Source of the DNA: an uncultured Collinsella sp.
GTDB taxonomy: Bacteria > Actinomycetota > Coriobacteriia > Coriobacteriales > Coriobacteriaceae
NCBI GenBank assembly: GCA_902489965.1
Contig: CABUCA010000032.1
Coordinates: 1-23,031 of the forward strand
Direction of reading: 5' to 3'
Length of the DNA stretch: 23,031 nucleotides
The notes under the pieces were generated by a model that had not been told where the DNA came from, searched no databases, and saw nothing but the letters and a program-made list of their open reading frames with translations. Position numbers and translations under genes: made by a program. Shown piece after piece: positions 13,468-20,831 of the stretch (position 1 is its first letter; each line of letters begins with the position of its first letter).

Positions 13468-14973
13468 ATGGCTTTGACCGACATCTCGCATCCCACCGAC
13501 ATTGCAATGCTCACCGATCTGTACGAGCTCACTATGGCCCAGGGCCTGTGGGAGAGCGGCAAGGCCAATGAGCAGGGTTGTTTTACCGCGTTTTACCGCG
13601 ACCATCCCTTTGGCAGCGCCTATGCCGTCATGTGCGGCACCGCCGAACTGCCCGAGCTGGTCGAGAATCTGCGCTTTACGCCCGAGGACATCGACTACCT
13701 CGCATCGCTTGAGGCCCCTGCCGGCGGCGCGATGTTCAAGTCCGCATTCCTCGACTACCTGCGCGATTTTCGTGCGCATGTAAATATCGACGCCGTTCCC
13801 GAGGGCGAGCTCGTCTTTCCGCGCGAGCCCATGGTGCGCGTCACCGGTCCTGCGCTCGAGTGCCAGCTGCTTGAGACGGCGCTGCTCAACATCGTCGGCT
13901 TCCAGACGCTTGTCGCCACCAAGACGGCGCGCGTGGTGCTTGCCGCCGACGGCCGTCCCGTGGCGGAGTTTGGCCTGCGCCGTGCCCAGGGCCCCGATGG
14001 CGGCCTGGCCGTTGCGCGCGCGAGCTACGTTGCCGGCTGCTCCTCTACGTCCAATGTGCTCGCCGGCCGCCGCTACGGTATTCCCGTCTTTGGCACGCAT
14101 GCGCACAGCTGGGTGATGAGCTTCGATTCCGAGCTCGAGGCCTTCCGCGCCTTTGCCAAGTCGAGCCCCAAGAACTGTACGCTGCTCATCGACACCTATG
14201 ACGTGCGCGAGGGCTGCGAGCATGCCATTACGGTTGCCAAGGAGATGGAGGCGGTGGGCGAGCGCCTGTCGGCTATTCGCATCGACTCCGGCGACCTTGC
14301 CAAGCTCTCCAAGTATGTTCGCGGCCGTTTTGATGCCGAGGGCCTGCCCTATGTGGGGATCTCGGTTTCCAACGATCTTGACGAGTACACGATTCAGTCG
14401 CTGCTCGACCAGGGTGCGCCCATCGACAGCTTTGGTGTGGGTACCAAGCTTGCGACCTGCTATGACCAGCCGGCGCTGGGTGGCGTGTACAAGCTTTCCG
14501 CCCGCCGTGCGAGCGAGGCAGATCCATGGACGCCGGTGGTCAAGCTCTCCGAGCAGCCCTACAAGCGCACGATCCCGGGTGTGCAACGCGTGCGCCGTTA
14601 TTACGACGGCTTTGGCGGCCCGGTCTGCGACATGATCTACGACGAGGACCATCTGGCGGGGGAGGGCGCCGCGCGCGGCAATACCCTCGTGGCCGTGAAT
14701 GATGCCGCCCTGGTGACCGACGTGTCCGAACTTGAGTATCGCGAGCTGCTGGTGCCGATCGTGCGCGACGGCAGCGCGGTGGCTCCGCGTGAGAGCATCC
14801 AGGACGCGCGCGAGCGCTGTGTTTGGGCGCTCGATCATCTGGACGCAGCTTTCAAGCGCTTCCTGTACCCGCAGACCTATGTGGTGGGTATGGAGCAGGG
14901 CCTGGCTCAGGTGCGCGACGAGCTCGTGCGCAAGAATATGGCCGCGGCTTCTGCTTTTCCCTGGGCTCACTAA
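13468..14973 (+). CDS. pncB: Nicotinate phosphoribosyltransferase
   Basis: A 501-residue enzyme that joins nicotinate and PRPP, with ATP, to make nicotinate mononucleotide in NAD salvage (Preiss-Handler route). Family features include the start MLTDLYELTMAQG (residues 12-24), FRRxQG-like GLRRAQGPDGG near residue 171, the GTHAHSWVMSF segment with the His that becomes phosphorylated (around residues 209-219), LLIDTYD near residue 238, RIDSGDL near 271, and DSFGVGTKL near 322. Length fits the longer bacterial type. The ATG follows GAAAGG. It is 84 nt after the small membrane protein and 78 nt before proB on the same strand, so co-transcription is possible. De novo NAD genes are not seen here. 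Confidence 0.93.
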   Translation: MALTDISHPTDIAMLTDLYELTMAQGLWESGKANEQGCFTAFYRDHPFGSAYAVMCGTAELPELVENLRFTPEDIDYLASLEAPAGGAMFKSAFLDYLRDFRAHVNIDAVPEGELVFPREPMVRVTGPALECQLLETALLNIVGFQTLVATKTARVVLAADGRPVAEFGLRRAQGPDGGLAVARASYVAGCSSTSNVLAGRRYGIPVFGTHAHSWVMSFDSELEAFRAFAKSSPKNCTLLIDTYDVREGCEHAITVAKEMEAVGERLSAIRIDSGDLAKLSKYVRGRFDAEGLPYVGISVSNDLDEYTIQSLLDQGAPIDSFGVGTKLATCYDQPALGGVYKLSARRASEADPWTPVVKLSEQPYKRTIPGVQRVRRYYDGFGGPVCDMIYDEDHLAGEGAARGNTLVAVNDAALVTDVSELEYRELLVPIVRDGSAVAPRESIQDARERCVWALDHLDAAFKRFLYPQTYVVGMEQGLAQVRDELVRKNMAAASAFPWAH

Positions 14974-15051
14974 TTCTTTGGGCGGTAGGGGCGAGTCACG
15001 CTCCCTTGGCCGCCGCTCGGCCGTTCGCTGAACAGTTGATTGGTTTGACGT

Positions 15052-16200
15052 ATGACGACTTCTTATAAAACGATGGTGGTAAAGATCGGTTCGTCCACGG
15101 TGGTGGGCGCCGATGGCAAGGTCAACCGCGCCTTTATCGGCGGACTTGCCGATCAAGCCGCAGCGCTGCGCAAGCTCGGCTGGCGTCTGGTCGTGGTGAG
15201 CTCGGGCGCTATTGCCTGTGGCTATCCCGTGCTGGGCTTCGACCGCAAGCCGGTCGGTGACCTGCCGAGCTTACAGGCTTGCGCCTCGGCCGGGGCCGTC
15301 GGGTCCTCGTGCGGTCAGTGCATCATCTCGTCGGCCTACGACGAGGAGTTCCATGCGCGCGACCTGCTCACCTCGCTCGTGCTGCTCACGCGCCACGACA
15401 CGGCCCGTCGCACGTCCTACCTGCATGCGCGCGACGCCCTGCTGCGCCTCGTGGAGCTTGGCGTGGTGCCGATCGTCAACGAGAACGATACCGTTACCGT
15501 CGATGAGATCAAGTTTGGTGACAACGACACACTGGCGGCGCTTGTGAGCTGCCTGGTTTCTGCCGATCTGTGCGTGACGCTCTCGGACATCGATGGTCTC
15601 TATACTGCCAATCCGCACGAGGACCCGACGGCCGAGTTTGTTCCTGTCGTGCATAAGATCGATGCCAAGATTATTGCCTCGGCGGGCGATTCTTCCACAT
15701 CGGTGGGCACGGGCGGCATGATTACCAAGATTCGCGCGAGCCGTATCCTGATGACGGCGGGCATTCAGAGCGTGATTTGCTCGGGCGAGGAACCCGATGC
15801 GCTCGTGCGCCTCGCCCGCGGCGAGAGCGTGGGCACGCTGTTCGATCCGCCGGCGGAGCGTCTGGACATCGCACCCCGCAAGCTGTGGATCGCACTGGGC
15901 GACAAGGCGCACGGCTCGGTGACGGTCGATGATGGTGCCGCGAAGGCGCTGGTTAGCCGTGGCTCTTCCTTGCTTGCGGTGGGTATTCGCGAGGTCGATG
16001 GCCAGTTTGCCGAGGGCGATGTGCTCGATGTGTGCGATCCGAGCGGTACGGTCGTCGCCCGCGGTATCGCTGAGGCCGATTCGGACGTGCTGGAGCTTGC
16101 TGCCGGTCGCCGCCAGGACCAGATCGCCAGCAACCGCCTGCTCGCTAACCTGGCCGAGAAGCCGGCGATACACAGGGATAATTTAATCGTCTTCGCATAA
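15052..16200 (+). CDS. proB: Glutamate 5-kinase
   Basis: A 382-residue kinase that phosphorylates glutamate to gamma-glutamyl phosphate, the first and usually proline-inhibited step of proline synthesis. The amino acid kinase domain shows VVKIGSSTV (residues 9-17), VVSSGAIACG near 50, NENDTVTVDEIKFGDNDTL near 145, SDIDGLYTANP near 178 and GTGGMITKI near 222. A C-terminal PUA domain (from about residue 285) gives the full-length type. ProB hands its unstable product to ProA, encoded 1.7 kb downstream with an opposite-strand hydrolase between. No good Shine-Dalgarno precedes ATG 15052. The next in-frame ATG (15073) would remove the first seven residues and is no better. Confidence 0.95.
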   Translation: MTTSYKTMVVKIGSSTVVGADGKVNRAFIGGLADQAAALRKLGWRLVVVSSGAIACGYPVLGFDRKPVGDLPSLQACASAGAVGSSCGQCIISSAYDEEFHARDLLTSLVLLTRHDTARRTSYLHARDALLRLVELGVVPIVNENDTVTVDEIKFGDNDTLAALVSCLVSADLCVTLSDIDGLYTANPHEDPTAEFVPVVHKIDAKIIASAGDSSTSVGTGGMITKIRASRILMTAGIQSVICSGEEPDALVRLARGESVGTLFDPPAERLDIAPRKLWIALGDKAHGSVTVDDGAAKALVSRGSSLLAVGIREVDGQFAEGDVLDVCDPSGTVVARGIAEADSDVLELAAGRRQDQIASNRLLANLAEKPAIHRDNLIVFA

Positions 16201-16214
16201 CCAATTGACGCTGC

Positions 16215-16312
16215 AAACGCCCCTAAGCGGCAATCTGACGTTCAATCGTCGGGCATGACCAAAAGGTCAATGCCCTCCTCTTTCACGTCACCTTGCTCGC
16301 TTAGGGGCGTTT
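16215..16312. terminator. Nested three-stem hairpin between proB and the S33 hydrolase
   Basis: AAACGCCCCTAAGCG (16215-16229) pairs perfectly with 16298-16312. Inside, TGACGT (16236-16241) pairs with ACGTCA (16285-16290). At the tip GGGCATGACC (16251-16260) pairs with GGTCAATGCCC (16265-16275) with one bulge. TTT follows the outer stem on both strands, so it may end both convergent transcripts. At nearly 100 nt it is far larger than an ordinary terminator and may be a small RNA or a mobile repeat. Confidence 0.65.
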
Positions 16313-16359
16313 TCGCTTTCCGTTCTCTACCTGCGGCATTGTCGTTGCCGGCACTTGTT

Positions 16360-16388
16360 CGGCACTTGGGGACGTTCCTTTTGTGCCG
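16360..16388 (+). repeat. Family B repeat, copy 3
   Basis: Arms CGGCAC and GTGCCG around the 17-nt centre TTGGGGACGTTCCTTTT. A partial CCGGCACTTG lies just before it. A second GGGGACACCCC word follows at 16394-16404, next to the hydrolase stop codon. Same unit as 3513-3541, in the same orientation. Confidence 0.8.
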
Positions 16389-16409
16389 GCAGGTGGGGAC
16401 ACCCCTTTG

Positions 16410-17828
16410 CTAGAAGATCCGGCGCAGGTCTCCGCGGTTGAGGGCTTCGTCGAAGAGGTGCTTGAACACCACGCTGCCGTGCAGGCCGTCGTGCTCGAAC
16501 TCGTTGGTCACCCAGGCATGCGAGTTGCCCACGCGGCTGAGCGTATCGAGCTGCAGGCTCGAATCCACGTACATGTCGTCGAAATACACCGCGGCCTGGA
16601 GCGGCACCTCGTTGCAGGCCAGGCGCTGCGGGTCGTAGATCTTGTCCCAGCTGGTGTCTTCCATCAGCAGGTCCATGGCGGGCTTGAAGGGCTTGAGCTC
16701 GGGCATCTGCTCGAACATCCACGGGAACATGGCCTCGCCGGTAAACATGAGCGGGCGCGCGAGTGTGTCGAACTCGGCACGACGGGCCTTCTCCTCTGCT
16801 GCGGCCCAGCGAATGGGCATGGTGTCGCCGTCGGCGTAGATAAACTCCTGCAGTGTCCAGTACAGCGGGTTCGTGCGTGTGTTGGTGCGCTCGAAGGCGC
16901 GCATCAAAAAGCTGTCGGATACCGAGGAGCCGCAGCTCAGCGTACCGTCGCCAGTAACAAAAGCGTGATCGATAGTCCAATGCATGCGCTCAAAGCTCGG
17001 CTTCATGCCAAAGTCGCTGCCCATGAGCTGTAGGCGCTCGACCGTCATCGGCGAGCCGTCGGGCAGCACGGGCTTCTGAGCCTCGAGCGCATCGGCCAGG
17101 GCTGCCACGCGCTCGACGTCAGCGGGATAGCGGTCATAATACTGCTGCGTCTTGGCGGCCATGCGCGGGAAGGTGTGCGCGTAGACCTCGCTTGCGCTCG
17201 CCGGTACGTGGGGGATGCCGCCGCAGGTAAAGCTCGCCGCCACGCCCTCGGGGAAGAGCGACAGGTAGCTCAGCGTCAAAAAACCGCCGTAGCTTTGGCC
17301 GAGCGTGACCCACGGCTTGCCGCCAAAGCCCACTAGGCGCAGGTACTCAAAATCGCGCACGATGGAGCTGGCGAGGTGGCGCTTGAGGAAGTCCGCCTGC
17401 GAGCGTGCTGTATCGGCGCCGGCGGCCGTTGCGCGATCACCCAGTGCCTTGATCGTGCGTCCGTCCACGCAGCTACTGCGTCCGGTGCCGCGCTGGTCGG
17501 GAAGGACCACGCGGAAGTGCTTGACGGCCTCCTCGATCCAGCCGTCGCTTGTGGGCGACAGCGGACGTGGGCTCTCGCCGCCGGGGCCGCCCTGCAAAAA
17601 CAGGAGCAGCGGCAGATCGTCGTTGATGCGGTCGGGCGCGCAAACCACGCGGTAGAAGAGCTTGATGCTCTCGGGCGCGCCGGCGATGGGTGCCGGCATA
17701 GCGCCGCGGCGCATGGTACTGCCGACGGCCAGGAGCATCGGCTCCAGGCCGCGCCAGTCAAGGGGGACGTCGATGCTGTGGTCCTCGACGTAAAGGCCGG
17801 GGACGTGGTACGAAGTGATAAGGGCCAT
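16410..17828 (-). CDS. Alpha/beta hydrolase, proline iminopeptidase-like (S33 family)
   Basis: A 472-residue serine hydrolase with the S33 plan. QGGPGG (residues 79-84) matches the HGGPG oxyanion motif. DQRGTGRSS (111-119) is the proline iminopeptidase DQRGxGxS signature. GQSYGG (177-182) is the nucleophile elbow with Ser179. The C-terminal half holds the cap and the rest of the fold, with a likely His in the DGLHGS segment. These enzymes cut N-terminal proline from peptides, normally in the cytoplasm; no signal peptide is seen. The ATG at 17828 begins MALITSYHVPG. The longer frame to 17909 runs into the proA promoter. It lies on the opposite strand between proB and proA, a context that fits a proline role. 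Another aminopeptidase or esterase specificity is possible. Confidence 0.85.
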   Translation of the reverse strand: MALITSYHVPGLYVEDHSIDVPLDWRGLEPMLLAVGSTMRRGAMPAPIAGAPESIKLFYRVVCAPDRINDDLPLLLFLQGGPGGESPRPLSPTSDGWIEEAVKHFRVVLPDQRGTGRSSCVDGRTIKALGDRATAAGADTARSQADFLKRHLASSIVRDFEYLRLVGFGGKPWVTLGQSYGGFLTLSYLSLFPEGVAASFTCGGIPHVPASASEVYAHTFPRMAAKTQQYYDRYPADVERVAALADALEAQKPVLPDGSPMTVERLQLMGSDFGMKPSFERMHWTIDHAFVTGDGTLSCGSSVSDSFLMRAFERTNTRTNPLYWTLQEFIYADGDTMPIRWAAAEEKARRAEFDTLARPLMFTGEAMFPWMFEQMPELKPFKPAMDLLMEDTSWDKIYDPQRLACNEVPLQAAVYFDDMYVDSSLQLDTLSRVGNSHAWVTNEFEHDGLHGSVVFKHLFDEALNRGDLRRIF

Positions 17829-17940
17829 GTGAGTCTTCCGTTCGTTGCGGTGTTTCGGGTTGACCAATTCTACCGCCGTGGGCGAGGCCATGCGCAAATC
17901 GGCTACCATGGTTGCAAACTTCTAGGAGAAAGGGCCGCCC

Positions 17941-19227
17941 ATGTCGGTCGATATAGCCACGTATGTCTACGATCTTGCCGTTGCCGCCAAGGCAGCGTCG
18001 GCCTCGCTTGCCACGGCGAGCGATGAGCAGCGTCAGGAGGCCGTGCGCGCCATGGCCGCAGCACTGCGCAACGGTGTCGACTCCATCGTCGCCGCTAACG
18101 AGCTCGATATGTCCGCCGCGCGCGATGCGGGCACTTCGGCCGGACTGCTCGATCGCCTGCTGCTGACGCCCGAGCGCGTCGAGGGCATGGCCGCCGGCCT
18201 GGAAAAGCTCGCCGAGCTGCCTGATCCCGTGGGCCGCGTGCTCGACCACCGCGTGCTTGCAAGCGGCGTGGAACTGACCCGTGTGAGTGTGCCGCTGGGC
18301 CTGGTCGCTATGGTCTACGAGGCGCGCCCCAACGTGACGGCCGACGCCGCGGGCATCTGCATCCGTACCGGCAACGCCTGCATTCTGCGCGGCGGCTCGC
18401 TGGCCTATCACTCGTGTGCCATGATCGCCGAGCTGCTGGCCGATGCGCTCGAGGCCAAGGGCTTCCCGCGCGAGGCCGTGTCGATGATCGAGTCCACCGA
18501 CCGCGAGGCCACCGGCGAGCTCATGAAGCTCCGCGGTATTGTCGACGTACTCATTCCGCGCGGCGGTGCAGGCCTGATCCAGCGCTGCGTGCGCGAGTCG
18601 CTTGTGCCGGTGATCGAGACGGGCACGGGCAACTGCCACATCTACGTGCATGAATCCGCCGACTTTGATAAGGCGCTCAACATTATCGTTAATGCCAAGA
18701 CCCAGCGCGTAGGCGTGTGCAATGCTGCCGAGTCGCTGCTGGTCGACCATGCTGTGGTCAATGCGTTTTTGCCTGCGGTCGTTGCCGTGCTGCACGACCA
18801 CGGCGTGCTCATTCACGGCGACGAGGCCACGTGCGCCGCGTGCGCCGACGCCGGCTTTGTGGAGGGCGATGACTACGTCGCCGCGACTGAGGAGGACTGG
18901 GGTCGCGAGTACCTGGCGCTCGAGATGAGCGTGAAGGTCGTGGCAAACGAGGACGAGGCCATCGCACACATCAACCGCTACGGCACGATGCACTCCGAGG
19001 CCATCGTTGCCGAGGACACGGATGCTTGCGAGCGCTTCCTGGATGCGGTCGATGCCTCGGCCGTGTACGCCAACGCCAGCACGCGCTTCACCGACGGCGG
19101 CGAGTTTGGCCTGGGCGCCGAGATCGGCATCTCGACCCAAAAGCTCCACGCCCGTGGCCCCTTTGCCGCCGAGGCCCTCACCACCTACAAATACAAGCTC
19201 CGCGGCACCGGCCAGGTCCGCCCCTAG
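17941..19227 (+). CDS. proA: Gamma-glutamyl phosphate reductase
   Basis: A 428-residue NADPH-dependent reductase that turns gamma-glutamyl phosphate into glutamate 5-semialdehyde, the second step of proline synthesis. It has the aldehyde dehydrogenase fold with the ProA-specific catalytic segment ETGTGNCHIYVH, whose Cys is residue 232. Other landmarks are PLGLVAMVYEARPNVT near residue 118, RGGSLAYHS near 151, IPRGGAGLIQ near 203, RVGVCNAAESLLV near 257 and NASTRFTDGGEFGLGAEIGIST near 378. AGGAGAAAGGG precedes the ATG. It starts divergently from the hydrolase, 112 nt away. ProC is not in the window. A family A repeat lies 13 nt past the stop. Confidence 0.97.
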   Translation: MSVDIATYVYDLAVAAKAASASLATASDEQRQEAVRAMAAALRNGVDSIVAANELDMSAARDAGTSAGLLDRLLLTPERVEGMAAGLEKLAELPDPVGRVLDHRVLASGVELTRVSVPLGLVAMVYEARPNVTADAAGICIRTGNACILRGGSLAYHSCAMIAELLADALEAKGFPREAVSMIESTDREATGELMKLRGIVDVLIPRGGAGLIQRCVRESLVPVIETGTGNCHIYVHESADFDKALNIIVNAKTQRVGVCNAAESLLVDHAVVNAFLPAVVAVLHDHGVLIHGDEATCAACADAGFVEGDDYVAATEEDWGREYLALEMSVKVVANEDEAIAHINRYGTMHSEAIVAEDTDACERFLDAVDASAVYANASTRFTDGGEFGLGAEIGISTQKLHARGPFAAEALTTYKYKLRGTGQVRP

Positions 19228-19240
19228 CGCCCGCGCAAGA

Positions 19241-19281
19241 AAAACCACCACAAAGGTGCCTTTCCCCTTTGTGGTGGTTTT
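19241..19281 (+). repeat. Family A repeat, copy 5
   Basis: Perfect 15-bp arms around GTGCCTTTCCC, one change from consensus. It lies between the convergent ends of proA and the HD gene, 13-15 nt from both stops. With T-runs on both strands it can serve as a shared terminator. Confidence 0.9.
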
Positions 19282-19296
19282 AGGTGGCGTGGGCGG

Positions 19297-19896
19297 TTAG
19301 GCCTGGAAGGTATCGCGGTCGGGGGCGAAGGACTGCATGGCCGCGATGGTGCGGTCAAAGAGCTCGGGGAGCTCCCAGCCCAACATCTCGGCGCCCTGCG
19401 TAATCACGTCGCGCGAACAGCCAGCGGCAAAGCGCTTGTCCTTGAACTTCTTCTTGAGCGACTTGGTCGTAAAGTCCATGACGCTCTTGCTCGGACGCAT
19501 GATGACTGCAGCGCCGATCAGGCCGGTGAGCTCATCGCAGGCAAACAGGATCTTTTCCATCTGCAGCTCGGGTTTGGGCAGCGAGGTGTTGAAGTCGGAC
19601 GTGTGCGTCTGGATGGCGCGAATGAGCTCGGGAGACGCACCTTCGTCCTCAAGAATCTCGGCAGCATAGATGGTGTGGTTCATGGGGTCGTCCTCATGCT
19701 CCTCCCAATCCAGGTCGTGCAGCAGACCGACGATGCCCCAAAACTCCTCGTTCTCGGGGTCGAACTCGCGCGCAAAGTAGCGCATAGTGCCCTCGACCGT
19801 CTCGCCATGGGTGATGTGGAACGGGTCCTTGTTATGCTCGTTGAGCAGTTCGAACGCGCGGTCGCGGGTGATTCCGGCGGTAAGCGGCTCTGCCAT
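19297..19896 (-). CDS. HD-domain putative phosphohydrolase
   Basis: A 199-residue protein of the HD superfamily of metal-dependent phosphohydrolases. His30 (ITHGETVEGT), the His60-Asp61 pair in GLLHDLDWEEH and a later His98 in IQTHTSD form the expected H...HD...H pattern. An extra Cys/Asp segment (ACDELTGLIGA) and a basic KSLKKKFKDK stretch follow. The substrate is unknown; relatives act on nucleotides or are uncharacterised. The ATG at 19896 has AAGGAG upstream. It follows the CarD gene on the same strand after 107 nt that contain a family A repeat, so the two may be separate transcripts. Confidence 0.85.
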   Translation of the reverse strand: MAEPLTAGITRDRAFELLNEHNKDPFHITHGETVEGTMRYFAREFDPENEEFWGIVGLLHDLDWEEHEDDPMNHTIYAAEILEDEGASPELIRAIQTHTSDFNTSLPKPELQMEKILFACDELTGLIGAAVIMRPSKSVMDFTTKSLKKKFKDKRFAAGCSRDVITQGAEMLGWELPELFDRTIAAMQSFAPDRDTFQA

Positions 19897-19950
19897 AAGA
19901 GACTCCTTGTGCTCGTGGGGATCGATAAGAATGAATACTACTAGAACAAG

Positions 19951-19991
19951 AAAACCACCACAAAGGTGCCTGTCTCCTTTGTGGTGGTTTT
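19951..19991 (+). repeat. Family A repeat, copy 6
   Basis: Perfect 15-bp arms around GTGCCTGTCTC, one change from consensus. It lies 12 nt past the CarD stop on the minus strand. It would terminate CarD before the HD gene if it acts as a terminator. Confidence 0.9.
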
Positions 19992-20003
19992 GGCGCGGTT
20001 GGG

Positions 20004-20489
20004 TTAGTTGAGGGCGGCTTGGGCTAGGCGGGCTTCGGCGTCCTCCTCGGTGACGCCCAAGGCCACGGCGAACTCCTCGATGGAGCGGCGCTTGGCTTCC
20101 TTGAGTACGCGCATGTAGTAAGAGCTGGGCTTTTTGTCTGCTTCCTCGGCCTGGCGAATACGGTGCATCATGGTTTTTGCCACGCGGACCGTCTCGGGCG
20201 CACCCAGCTTGAGCTGCTGTTTAAAGTGCGTCTCCTCCAGCGAACTGTTGCGCTCGGTAAAGGTGTCGCACTCGAGCTCGTCGTAGTGGCTCAGCAGGTG
20301 CTCTGCATCTTGCTGGGAGATGGCGGCATGCAGACGGTCGGCCTGCGCCACGGGGTACATGAGAATCGTCTGTGCATGTCCCTGCTTGGTCTCGAGCAAC
20401 AGCATGGGCTGCGGCGTGTCGTCCCTAAAACCGACGACGGTGCAGACTCCCTGGCCCGGATGAATGACGTGTTGACCGATTGAGAACAT
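20004..20489 (-). CDS. CarD-family transcriptional regulator
   Basis: A 161-residue protein of the CarD/CdnL family, whose N-terminal domain (about residues 1-60, Tudor-like as in the RNA polymerase interaction domain of TRCF) binds the RNA polymerase beta subunit. The N-terminus MFSIGQHVIHPGQGVCTVVGF matches the family start xFxxGxxVxxPxxGxGxV. The remainder is helical, as in the CarD C-terminal domain. Actinobacterial CarD stabilises open promoter complexes, often at ribosomal RNA genes; a direct role here is inferred. The ATG at 20489 follows GGAGGT at close spacing. An inverted repeat (20504-20519) lies just upstream. Shorter than many family members but complete. Confidence 0.85.
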   Translation of the reverse strand: MFSIGQHVIHPGQGVCTVVGFRDDTPQPMLLLETKQGHAQTILMYPVAQADRLHAAISQQDAEHLLSHYDELECDTFTERNSSLEETHFKQQLKLGAPETVRVAKTMMHRIRQAEEADKKPSSYYMRVLKEAKRRSIEEFAVALGVTEEDAEARLAQAALN

Positions 20490-20503
20490 GCTACCTCCAA
20501 CTT

Positions 20504-20519
20504 ATACGAATTTACGTAT
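20504..20519. promoter_or_regulatory. Inverted repeat upstream of the carD-like gene
   Basis: ATACG and CGTAT are perfect 5-bp arms around AATTTA, centred about 22 bp before the start codon and overlapping the region where the mRNA leader would begin. It is a possible operator, placed for repression. No regulator is proposed. Confidence 0.35.
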
Positions 20520-20831
20520 GACTAGAATAACACGCTGACGTGCGCAAACCCTTACTTTATGCAGGAAAAGCACACAACTCCGATAGGTAAGAGTATTCGA
20601 TAACAGACGCAGCTCATTCACACCTTTATGCATTTTCAACGCGTGCATAATTTGCAGGCAGACTGGCATCTTTGAGTGACTCCATACAAGCTGTAGTCAA
20701 TTTTGTGCATATGCAATATCTATTAGCTTTACCCTGCGACAGTAGCTACCGCTTGTGATAGAGTGCTACAAACTCTGGCTTTTGCCCTACGAGTGACCAA
20801 GAGCTCGGGGGCTTTAACACAAGGAGGATCT
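20520..20831. promoter_or_regulatory. carD-argS divergent intergenic region with repeated ATGCA motifs
   Basis: This 312-base region has no gene. TTATGCA (20626-20632) and TGCATAA (20644-20650) are inverted copies; another TTTATGCA lies near 20556-20563, and the palindrome TGCATATGCA is at 20706-20715. Such TTGCAT/ATGCAA-like words resemble ARG boxes bound by ArgR in some actinobacteria, and argS is downstream. A weak promoter, GCGACA (20736-20741), 17 bp, TAGAGT (20759-20764), is possible. AAGGAGG precedes the argS ATG. Confidence 0.4.

Noticed and set aside
5476..19991. CRISPR-like array from the repeated hairpins
   Set aside because: The copies are dispersed singly at gene ends with no regular spacers and no cas genes.
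20490..20831. T-box leader upstream of argS, and the same idea for the B3/4 leader
   Set aside because: The conserved T-box sequence (AGGGTGGNACCGCG-like) was not found on either strand, and no terminator stands between it and argS.
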